From Grimontia celer (GTDB taxonomy: Bacteria > Pseudomonadota > Gammaproteobacteria > Enterobacterales > Vibrionaceae), in the NCBI RefSeq assembly GCF_900055185.1, contig NZ_FIZX01000002.1, positions 872,586 through 936,585 on the forward strand: a stretch of DNA of 64,000 nucleotides, read 5' to 3'. Of this stretch, positions 41,704 through 51,618 are shown in pieces; position 1 is the stretch's first letter, and each line of letters opens with the position of its first letter. The notes under the pieces were generated by a model. It saw nothing but the letters and a program-made list of their open reading frames with translations. It was not told the DNA's origin and did no database searches. The position numbers and the translations under genes are program-made.

Positions 41704-42350
41704 GCCCCATGCTCCTTTTGGTACCGCCCATACAGGACGAACGTTGACATACAGAGTCATCGCCAGTTATCGCTATGGGTCTTGTTGGGGCGACTTATCG
41801 CTCAGACCAGATAACTGTTTTGCCTCTCAGCTTTGTGCTACCCGTTTTCATTTTTGCTGTGCGGGTGCGCTGCTAGTTTTGTCACCTTTCTCTATTGCTA
41901 TGTAACGCAAGTAATTTGCATCTCATTACTTACACTTACACCACTGTTCAAAAAACAGTCAATAATAAAATACTCAATAGTTTGGGCTGACGAGCATCAA
42001 TGATGGCTCGAGACGGCTAAAAATCTCGATTTCTCATTATTGATACGTAGTTGCGAAAATTTCTGATCTTTGCAATCAACCAGCATAAATCAGACCGAAT
42101 TTTTATCGAACTCGATACGGTTCAAAGATATAGCAGATAAAATTCGATACTATCCTTGCTCTTGCATCTTTCTGAACAAATGGAGCGAATGCCAATGTTG
42201 AATTGCTAATCACCTTAAATTTATGCCTTTGTTTTTACGCTTAATTTTATCTGGTGATGACGCGATCCATCATGGTGAGCTTTGTTGTTGTTCTGTTTAT
42301 TCCCACGCTTACCCTCTGATATGTCGTTGAACGCCAACACGGAGCCTAAT
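41704..42350. other. Divergent regulatory region of doeA and the APH-family gene
   Basis: This 647-base region lies between divergent genes and I see no gene in it. It is AT-rich. Two inverted repeats stand out close to the doeA side: AAGTAAT-N9-ATTACTT at 41909-41931 and ACTGTT-N5-AACAGT at 41943-41959. The rest shows no clear structure. Confidence 0.45.
41909..41931 (-). promoter_or_regulatory. Inverted repeat, candidate DoeX operator
   Basis: The perfect 7-base arms AAGTAAT and ATTACTT, 9 bases apart, lie about 206 bases upstream of doeA. AT-rich interrupted repeats of this size are typical for Lrp/AsnC proteins. Assignment to DoeX is inferred from location only. Confidence 0.4.
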
Positions 42351-43118
42351 ATGGAAAAACTCCCCGGTGGTCGAGATGGTATATATCGGGTTCGCAATCA
42401 AGTAATCCGACCTGCTAATAAAACGACCCAGACGATTCATGGCCTCTTGAACCACCTTCATCTGCAAGGTTTTCATCAGTGCCCCATACCGATTGCCCTA
42501 GACCATGAACGTGAAACAGTGAGCTTTGTTGAGGGTCAGGTTTATAACTATCCGCTTCAAGGCAATATTGCATCCAAACAAACATTAAAAAGCGCGGCAA
42601 AGCTACTGAGACAAATGCATGATGCTTCAGCTTCTTATGTCGATAGTTTGAAGGGGAATGAAAATTGGATGCTCCCAGTACGCAAACCAACTGAAGTGAT
42701 TTGCCATGGTGATTATGCGCCATACAACCTAGTTCTCGATGGTGAAGAAGCTGTTGGCATCATTGATTTTGATACTGCTCATCCTGCACCAAGGATGTGG
42801 GATTTGGCCTATGCAGTGTATTGCTGGGCGCCCTTTAAAACTCATGAATTCGATAAAATGGGGACGTTAGATGAACAAATCGCTCGTGCTGTGATCTTCT
42901 GTAAAGCGTATGGCATGACCAAAGAGGAGATAAGCGGCCTGCCCGATGTCATGATCGAAAGGTTGGAAGCTTTGGTTTCGTTTATGCGAAAAGAAGCTGA
43001 AGAAGGAAATGAAGCATTTCAGCAGAACTTAGAAGATGGACACGATTTAGCATATGAGGAAGATATTCAATATATTTTGCAAAACAAGAAAGACATTTTA
43101 ACTATGTTGTTTAAATGA
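42351..43118 (+). CDS. Aminoglycoside phosphotransferase-family kinase
   Basis: Small-molecule kinase of about 255 residues with the APH/choline kinase fold. The catalytic loop is ICHGDYAPYNLVL (HGD-x5-N) and the metal-binding loop is IIDFDTAHPAP (DFD), followed by MWDLAYAVYCWAPF, as in the family. The N-terminal lobe starts with a Gly-rich GGRDGIYRVRNQVIRPA. Most such proteins are not resistance enzymes; the substrate here is unknown. I chose the ATG at 42351 because GGAG lies 6 bases upstream; an in-frame ATG at 42321 would add ten residues. Confidence 0.82.
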   Translation: MEKLPGGRDGIYRVRNQVIRPANKTTQTIHGLLNHLHLQGFHQCPIPIALDHERETVSFVEGQVYNYPLQGNIASKQTLKSAAKLLRQMHDASASYVDSLKGNENWMLPVRKPTEVICHGDYAPYNLVLDGEEAVGIIDFDTAHPAPRMWDLAYAVYCWAPFKTHEFDKMGTLDEQIARAVIFCKAYGMTKEEISGLPDVMIERLEALVSFMRKEAEEGNEAFQQNLEDGHDLAYEEDIQYILQNKKDILTMLFK

Positions 43119-43141
43119 TTTAACTAATCATATATAAAAAA

Positions 43142-43186
43142 ATCGGCAGTGCTGCCCATTTAAATGGAATCACTGTCGATATTTTT
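43142..43186 (+). terminator. Terminator of the APH-family gene
   Basis: ATCGGCAGTG and CACTGTCGAT form a 10-bp stem (one G-U pair) followed by ATTTTTA. The loop holds the perfect palindrome CCATTTAAATGG at 43156-43167, giving a two-part hairpin. Confidence 0.6.
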
Positions 43187-43341
43187 AGGTAGTGATGATT
43201 AACTAAAATTTTTAACAACAATAGGAATGCTATTCGTTGAATTAATATTAAGTTTCCATTTATTTTTAATTGAGAGCATTTGACGCCGCATATATAATCC
43301 GCCAACTTTTTTGGCCTTGCCCCGAGAACCAACTCATCAAC

Positions 43342-45384
43342 ATGTGGAAAATGCCTTCTTTAAGGTCCTGTTACGATACCTATGTTCGTGACATCTCGAT
43401 CGTCTTCTTGCTTTTGCTTCCTTTGACTATTTGTAATGCGATTTCGATTTTTGTTGGCCATTTTTTAAACTTTGCTGCACTTCCTGACATTGCGCAAAAG
43501 TTTTTCTATTTTTCAAATTTGTTAATTGGTATTTATCCAATAGCACTTTGTATTATTACAACTTATTACTTGTCGACAAAGCATAACGTCAACCCAATGG
43601 TTGTGGTGCCTTATTCGCTGGTTATGTTTATTGCTATTTCTTTATCTAATGGACTGGTGGCAAGTAATGGCTTACCGAATAATCCATTGGTGGCGTTATT
43701 AACGGCTATTGTTGCCGCAATTTGCTGTGTTTCTGCCCGACTTTATCCATTAGACCCTTCCAGATTGGACTTTGTCAGTGCGCTTTATAAACAAGCAGCA
43801 CATTTCTTCGGCTTTTTGTTGTTGACGATCGTCTTTACCCGAATCACCGGGAGCATCATGCAGAGCTCAGCGGTATTTAAAGATCACCTCAGTTTGGACC
43901 CTCTGACATTTGCAGGTGGGTTGGCGTATCAGTTCGTGCTTGGCCTTCTGGGGGCTGTAGGTATTAATGGCCACAACTTTCTGTTCCGCGTTAAACAACG
44001 GCTATTCGAAGATACACAGCAGAACATCTCAGCGTGGCAGTTTGGTGAAGAACCATTGAATATTCTGAGCCAGGGTTTTTACGACGCTTTTTTGGCGATA
44101 GGGGGATCCGGCAATTCTCTGAGTTTGCTTTTGTGTGTGCTCCTGTTTTCCCGTGAGAAAAGACACATTGCGCTGGCACTTTCCGCGCTGCCGTTGGTGA
44201 TGTTTAACATCAACGAGCTGTTACTATTTGGTTTACCTATCATCTTCAACCCAACGCTGATCGTCCCATTTGTGTTGGTGCCAATGGCAAGCTTTATTCT
44301 GGTATACAGTGTCATGGCATTGGGACTGGTCAATCCGGTAAGCACCATTGTTGACTGGATGACACCGCCATTCTTGAGCGGCTATCTTGCCACTCAGAAC
44401 AGTTTTGCGGGTACTGCATTGCAGATCGTTGTTATCGGGATGGGTGTGCTGATTTATCGTCCTTTCTATCTGCACTATGCAGGTAAAAACAGCACGGATA
44501 GCAAAAGCATGTTGCGAAAAATGGAGATTGAACGCAGTACCCTTAAATCCTTTTTGGGGGATGTAAATGAGTCAATGGGTAGCTATATCAGCAAACATGA
44601 AGTCAGCCAACGCATCAGCAAGATGATGAATCGTGGTGAGTTTGTGATGTTCTATCAGCCTCAGGTAAATCTAAAAGACAACACCCATCTAGCGTTCGAG
44701 TCTTTGATACGTTACCGCGATGATAGCGGAAATATGATTCCTCCTTCATTCATCAGCGATTTTCAGATGCTAGGAGCGATTAAACAGCTCGATGAAATGG
44801 TGATCGACCTTGTGCTTGCGGACATGAATGCGTTGCCACTGCTACAAGGCTGTAAGGTGGGCATAAACATTTCGGCTGAAACGATTTCTGACAGAGATAT
44901 CGTAGACAGCATTGCGGAACGGCTGCATTACTACAAAATACCGGCGACATCGCTGGAAATTGAAATCACGGAAGAGGCACTTCTTGAAGACCATGAGCAA
45001 ATCAGCCGCAATATCAATGCGCTGCAACGTCTTGGTGTGAAGGTGGCCATTGATGATTTTGGCTCTGGTTATGCGTCTTTCCCGCACTTGCTGAAATACA
45101 ACTTCGACAAGGTGAAACTGGACCGCTCTCTGTTGTTGAACGTGAAAGAAGAAAGAGGGCAAAACCTCTACCAACTGTTGGCAAAAATCAGTGAGGTAAC
45201 TGGATGTGCGCTGGTTGCTGAAGGGGTAGAAACCGAAACAGAGAAAACCTTTGTGGAAAGCTGTGGTATTGATATTTGCCAGGGATTTTACTTTTCCCGA
45301 CCGTTGCCGCTTGATGAAGCCATTGCTTGGTCAAAGAAACAAACAGAGACGACTGAAGGCAACGAATCACAACCAGCAGAGTGA
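43342..45384 (+). CDS. PTS EIIC-like membrane domain fused to EAL domain (B)
   Basis: Protein of about 680 residues, a divergent paralogue of the product of 27191-29278. The EIIC-like part covers about residues 1-400 with the same FNINELLLFGLPIIFNP block, but the ligand-site His is replaced: GIHG in the paralogue is GING here. The C-terminal EAL domain keeps Asn (GINISAET), Glu (LEIEITEEALL), DDFGSGYAS, Lys (VKLDRSLL), EGVET and Gln (CQGFYF), while the name-giving EAL is ESL. It is probably still a cyclic di-GMP phosphodiesterase, possibly with another ligand. The frame reaches a TTG at 43270; the ATG at 43342 begins the natural N-terminus. No EIIA/EIIB gene is near. Confidence 0.85.
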   Translation: MWKMPSLRSCYDTYVRDISIVFLLLLPLTICNAISIFVGHFLNFAALPDIAQKFFYFSNLLIGIYPIALCIITTYYLSTKHNVNPMVVVPYSLVMFIAISLSNGLVASNGLPNNPLVALLTAIVAAICCVSARLYPLDPSRLDFVSALYKQAAHFFGFLLLTIVFTRITGSIMQSSAVFKDHLSLDPLTFAGGLAYQFVLGLLGAVGINGHNFLFRVKQRLFEDTQQNISAWQFGEEPLNILSQGFYDAFLAIGGSGNSLSLLLCVLLFSREKRHIALALSALPLVMFNINELLLFGLPIIFNPTLIVPFVLVPMASFILVYSVMALGLVNPVSTIVDWMTPPFLSGYLATQNSFAGTALQIVVIGMGVLIYRPFYLHYAGKNSTDSKSMLRKMEIERSTLKSFLGDVNESMGSYISKHEVSQRISKMMNRGEFVMFYQPQVNLKDNTHLAFESLIRYRDDSGNMIPPSFISDFQMLGAIKQLDEMVIDLVLADMNALPLLQGCKVGINISAETISDRDIVDSIAERLHYYKIPATSLEIEITEEALLEDHEQISRNINALQRLGVKVAIDDFGSGYASFPHLLKYNFDKVKLDRSLLLNVKEERGQNLYQLLAKISEVTGCALVAEGVETETEKTFVESCGIDICQGFYFSRPLPLDEAIAWSKKQTETTEGNESQPAE

Positions 45385-45394
45385 CAAATAAAAG

Positions 45395-45420
45395 AAGGCC
45401 GCGACAAACGCGGCCTTTTT
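45395..45420. terminator. Terminator after EIIC-EAL gene B
   Basis: GGCCGCG, an ACAAA loop, and CGCGGCC followed by TTTTT lie 12 bases beyond the stop, between convergent genes. Confidence 0.85.
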
Positions 45421-45436
45421 GTGTTTGAGATATCGA

Positions 45437-45907
45437 TTAGTTGAAGTCGAGAAGCTCAACTTCGAAAATCAGTGTCGAACCCGGCTTGATAGGACCTGTA
45501 GACATGTTGCCGTACGCAAGCTCAGCAGGAATGAAGAAGCGTGTTTTGCCACCTTTCTTCATCAATTGAACGCCTTCGGTCCAGCCTTTGATGACTTGAT
45601 TTAAACCGAACTCGATGGGTTCACCACGTTGGACTGAACTGTCAAAAACTGAGCCGTCTAGCAAGGTTCCGTGGTAATGCACTTTTACACGAGATGTGGC
45701 AGTAGGTTGCGTATCTCCTTCACCTTCTTCCAACACCAGATACTGCAATCCAGAATCAGTGGTGATAACACCTTCTTCCTTGGCGTTTTTGGCGAGGAAC
45801 TCAGCACCGATTTTCTTGTTTTCTTCAGCCGCTTTTTTCGATTTTTGGCGGATAAGGATGATGAAAACAACCATCACGAGGATGACGAGGGGTAAAGCGA
45901 AATCCAT
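45437..45907 (-). CDS. FKBP-type peptidyl-prolyl isomerase, membrane anchored
   Basis: Protein of 156 residues. An N-terminal helix (LPLVILVMVVFIILIRQK) anchors it, a short charged coiled segment (KAAEENKKIGAEFLAKNAKEEGV) follows, and the C-terminal FKBP domain occupies about residues 50-156. The active-site pattern is clear: VKVHYHGTLLDGSVFDSSVQRGEPIEF, VIKGWTEGVQLMKKGGKTRFFIP and LIFEVELLDF. The segment FLAKNAKEEGVITTDSGLQYLVLEEG is typical of the FkpA/FklB/Mip linker. The single helix has no cleavage site, so the domain is probably tethered in the periplasm. Confidence 0.88.
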   Translation of the reverse strand: MDFALPLVILVMVVFIILIRQKSKKAAEENKKIGAEFLAKNAKEEGVITTDSGLQYLVLEEGEGDTQPTATSRVKVHYHGTLLDGSVFDSSVQRGEPIEFGLNQVIKGWTEGVQLMKKGGKTRFFIPAELAYGNMSTGPIKPGSTLIFEVELLDFN

Positions 45908-45921
45908 TGTAACTCTCTCAG

Positions 45922-46119
45922 TTGGTGACCTGGCTGCGCCAGTGGATAGCGTTCATTATCCAGAACTCAGTAACGAATTGGAATACATGGAATTACATCC
46001 TCTTCCTGTTTGGCTACGGTGCATTGCTTTGGTGCAACGCTTGCCCCAAATGTAGTCATCTTCGTGATTGTAACCAACTGAAAATAATAGATTTCCCTGG
46101 ATTTTCGGTAAATTCATAA
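45922..46119 (+). CDS. Possible small membrane protein (GTG start)
   Basis: A 65-residue frame begins MVTWLRQWIAFIIQNSVTNW and contains one hydrophobic helix followed by a CNACPKC motif, which could bind a metal. The Trp/Cys-rich composition could be protein-like, but the GTG start has no good ribosome site and the gene would overlap the FKBP promoter. I do not recognise a family. Confidence 0.25.
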   Translation: MVTWLRQWIAFIIQNSVTNWNTWNYILFLFGYGALLWCNACPKCSHLRDCNQLKIIDFPGFSVNS

Positions 46120-46222
46120 TTGGTACGGTGTTTGCTTTATAGAATTTGTGCTCCACAGCACGGCTTACACTCACTATCTCCGAAAGGAGATGAATTAGTT
46201 AGCGCATTCTCCTTGTTGCTTG

Positions 46223-46257
46223 TCTCCGCTACGTTTTGCACTGGCGGAGATTTTTTT
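46223..46257 (+). terminator. Orphan terminator, possible end of a small RNA
   Basis: TCTCCGC and GCGGAGA with a 14-base loop are followed by seven T. It is a good plus-strand intrinsic terminator, but no annotated plus-strand gene ends within 100 bases of it. The tetraloop hairpin at 46169-46184 precedes it. Confidence 0.6.
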
Positions 46258-46537
46258 ACTTCAAACTTAATTCGCTTGTCACACTCTATTGTGATCTTTG
46301 TTCAATCTCATTGAATTATAAAGACTTTGCATACAGTTTGCCGTGCGGAAACCTACCGCCCAAAACTTGTGAACCATGATGTCTTCATGCAAAAAATTCC
46401 CGCAAAAAATGTAATTAATTAAATTCATTCCGAAGCACGATACCAAACTTTGCGATTTTCATTCGCGTCAGAAATTAAGTGGTGAAAGAGTAAATCTGAA
46501 GGAAAACACCAACACCCAAGACGTGGAGAAAAATAAT

Positions 46538-48880
46538 ATGAATAAAGGACTTAAGTTCACCGCGATTGCTGCATGTGTGGCCGGAGCGCTTGGCGTTACC
46601 GCGACTGCTACCGCTGCACCATCGCACGATAAAGCCGTTATTGGTTACCTAACACAATGGGAAGCGTGGAAGGGCACTGATGCGGGCTTTAGCGTAAAAG
46701 GTGAAGCAACACATCTGAACGTAGATATGGATATCTACAACATCCTCAACTTTTCATTCTTTGGCGTAGCGAAAGACGGCTCACTGCACAGTGGCGACCT
46801 TCGCAATAAGAGTATTTACCAGCCAGGCTCGGTTCAGGAGCCGGGTCCTTTGCTTCACCCAGATGTATACTCAAGCTGGGATTTCCACATCCTTTGGGGT
46901 GAACTGGAGTACATTCACGAGTATCCAGGAAACGAGCCTTGGCAAGCAGAAGCACTGGCAAAAGTTCAGGCTCAAGGTTTTGTAAAAGATGGTCGTGGTT
47001 GGAAACATGCACCAACCGGTATCACTGGCCAAATGCCAATCCCTTTGAAAAAAGCGGGTGGCGCACCGGGTTTGATCGACTTGGCGAATGAAAAAGGCGT
47101 TCAGGTAATGGCGTCTATCGGTGGTTGGAGTATGTCCAAGCACTTCCCAGAAATGGCAGCAGATCCAGTCAAGAAAGAACGCTTCCTACAAGACATCGAC
47201 AAGCTGATCGCCCTGGGTTTCCACGGTATAGATATCGATTGGGAATACCCGGGCTCAGGTGGTATGAACTTTACCGGTACGGATGCAGACTACGCAAACT
47301 TCGAACAGCTGATGGATGATATCCGCGAGCGCATCGGTCCAGACCGCCTTCTGACAGCGGCATTTAAAGCTGTGCCAGCGGCATTGGAAGGTTACGATTG
47401 GGCGCGCCTGCAACGTTCAATGGACTACTTCAACATGATGACTTACGACCTGAATGGTGGTTGGTCTAATGTAACCGGTCATAACTCTCCACTCTATCCA
47501 TATCCAGAAGAAGAGTTTGAAGGGTTAAACCTGGATACACTGAAAAACTGGATGGTGAACGTTAAGGGCATCAACCCGAAACAAATCAACTTTGGTGCCG
47601 CGTTCTATGGCCGTGGTGTTCAGACAACAGAAGCGGAAGCTTACCTTGGTGCGCCGACAGACAAACGTAATGTTAACTTCTCAGTTGATGGTCCAAGTGT
47701 TTCTGCAGTAGACCTGACTAACTGGAAAGTGTTTGAAGGCCAACCAAACTACAACTATCTGATCAAACAGCCAGGTTGGGCACACAAGTGGGATGCAAAC
47801 GCGGAAGTACCGTATGCAGTGAAAGGGAAATACTTCCTGAGCTATGACGATCCAGATTCAATTCGTAAGAAAGCGGAGTACATCGTAAATAACGATTTGG
47901 GCGGCATCATTGTATGGCAGGTGCATGGTGACATTCAGTGTGAAGGCTCGTTCGTTAACTATGGCACCAAGCTGAAGCAATGTACCAATCTCCGCTCGCC
48001 GTTGGCTGAGCAAATTGATCAGGTGTTCAGCGCGAATATCATTCCAAACGAAGCGCCAGTTCTGGCCTTGCCAGGCGCTCAAAATGTCGATAGCGGGGCG
48101 GTGATTAGCTTTACCGTGTCAGCGACTGATGCAGACGGCGACGCGTTGTCGTTTTCAGCTCAAGGTGCCGACGTAACGGATAACGGTGATGGTACCGCAA
48201 CGGTGACGTATAAAGCGCCAAACACTGCGGTAGACCTGACTGAAACGGTGAGCGTGAAAGTCTCTGACGGACGTAAGTCTGACAGTGGTTCAGTGACGGT
48301 GAATGTGAAAGGTTCAGGTGATGTGGTTAACACTGCACCAGTACTGACTGCACCAGCATCTGTTTCTGTGAAAGCAGGTGAAACCGCAGTGATTGACCTT
48401 TCAGCAACTGATGCCGAAGGTGATTCTCTGACATTTACAGCGTCTTCAGGAGAGCTGGTTCAAACAGGTAACAGTGCGACGGTATCTGTGGCGACAGTTG
48501 ACTCAACGGAAAACAGCGTGGTTAACGTCGTTGTTACTGTGACTGATGGTGTAGAAACTGTTGAAGCAACTGTGGTTGTGAACGTTGAAGGAAATACGCC
48601 AGTAGACAGCAACTGGGATCGAAACAAGGTTTACAACACTGGCGATAAAGTCGTTCACAACGGTGTTGAGTACACTGCAAAATGGTGGACGAAAGGTGAA
48701 GAACCAGGAACGTCTTCGGTTTGGGAAGCGTTCGATGACGGTTCAGCGAAAGGCTGGAGTGCTGACAAAGTCTACAACGGTGGCGATGTTGCTATCTATG
48801 AAGGCAACACTTACAAAGCGAAGTGGTGGACGAAAGGTGATGTACCTGGATCTGCTTGGGGTCCTTGGGAACTTCAATAA
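46538..48880 (+). CDS. Secreted GH18 chitinase with two chitin-binding domains
   Basis: Extracellular endochitinase of 780 residues. A Sec signal ends near residue 27 (ATATAA-P). The GH18 barrel (about 30-500) has the substrate motif VMASIGGWSMSKHFP and the catalytic HGIDIDWEYPG, with the acid Glu at residue 236. Two cadherin/Ig-like linkers follow (about 508-690), each starting NEAPVLALPG or NTAPVLTAPA. The C-terminus carries two CBM5/12 chitin-binding repeats, both with the AKWWTKG core. Vibrios use such enzymes to digest chitin for carbon and nitrogen. The ATG at 46538 follows GTGGAG. A terminator follows. Confidence 0.95.
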   Translation: MNKGLKFTAIAACVAGALGVTATATAAPSHDKAVIGYLTQWEAWKGTDAGFSVKGEATHLNVDMDIYNILNFSFFGVAKDGSLHSGDLRNKSIYQPGSVQEPGPLLHPDVYSSWDFHILWGELEYIHEYPGNEPWQAEALAKVQAQGFVKDGRGWKHAPTGITGQMPIPLKKAGGAPGLIDLANEKGVQVMASIGGWSMSKHFPEMAADPVKKERFLQDIDKLIALGFHGIDIDWEYPGSGGMNFTGTDADYANFEQLMDDIRERIGPDRLLTAAFKAVPAALEGYDWARLQRSMDYFNMMTYDLNGGWSNVTGHNSPLYPYPEEEFEGLNLDTLKNWMVNVKGINPKQINFGAAFYGRGVQTTEAEAYLGAPTDKRNVNFSVDGPSVSAVDLTNWKVFEGQPNYNYLIKQPGWAHKWDANAEVPYAVKGKYFLSYDDPDSIRKKAEYIVNNDLGGIIVWQVHGDIQCEGSFVNYGTKLKQCTNLRSPLAEQIDQVFSANIIPNEAPVLALPGAQNVDSGAVISFTVSATDADGDALSFSAQGADVTDNGDGTATVTYKAPNTAVDLTETVSVKVSDGRKSDSGSVTVNVKGSGDVVNTAPVLTAPASVSVKAGETAVIDLSATDAEGDSLTFTASSGELVQTGNSATVSVATVDSTENSVVNVVVTVTDGVETVEATVVVNVEGNTPVDSNWDRNKVYNTGDKVVHNGVEYTAKWWTKGEEPGTSSVWEAFDDGSAKGWSADKVYNGGDVAIYEGNTYKAKWWTKGDVPGSAWGPWELQ

Positions 48881-48906
48881 TCCGATGGAATAACACTGAA
48901 TGCATC

Positions 48907-48940
48907 AAGCGGCTCCAGTAAGATGGGGCCGCTTTTTTTA
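48907..48940 (+). terminator. Terminator of the chitinase gene
   Basis: AAGCGGC and GCCGCTT around a 14-base loop, followed by a TTTTTT run, 26 bases after the chitinase stop. Confidence 0.85.
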
Positions 48941-51426
<2,486 letters not shown>

Positions 51427-51434
51427 TCAAAAAC

Positions 51435-51463
51435 AAAGCCGCTGCATAGTCAGCGGCTTTTTC
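51435..51463 (+). terminator. Terminator of katG
   Basis: AAAGCCGCTG, a CATAGT loop, and CAGCGGCTTTTT form a perfect 10-bp stem 8 bases after the katG stop. Confidence 0.9.
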
Positions 51464-51618
51464 CTTTATTGCTCTGTATGTTCAGCCTAAATTTCCAGTA
51501 AATGGTAGAAACTGAGAATCTTCATAGGGTTTAGGGATACTTGCCTTTACTGATATACCTATCTTGTGCTTGATTGGAAGCATCGCATTCATTTTTAATC
51601 ACTTTGTCTGGTGCTCAT

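Larger units (their letters stand above)
45908..46537. other. Intergenic region upstream of the chitinase gene
   Basis: About 630 bases between divergent genes. It holds the doubtful small frame at 45922-46119, a short hairpin ATCTCC-GAAA-GGAGAT near 46169-46184, and a clear intrinsic terminator at 46223-46257 that no gene explains. The last 280 bases before the chitinase start are AT-rich and show no distinct operator. Confidence 0.45.

Noticed and set aside
42351-43118. Aminoglycoside resistance gene
   Set aside because: The kinase motifs are those of the broad APH/choline kinase superfamily. No close likeness to a known resistance enzyme and no mobile element is seen.
46145-46257. TfoR, the chitin-induced small RNA
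   Set aside because: The position next to chitinase made it tempting, but I cannot match the sequence to TfoR and it is not known to lie beside chitinase genes.
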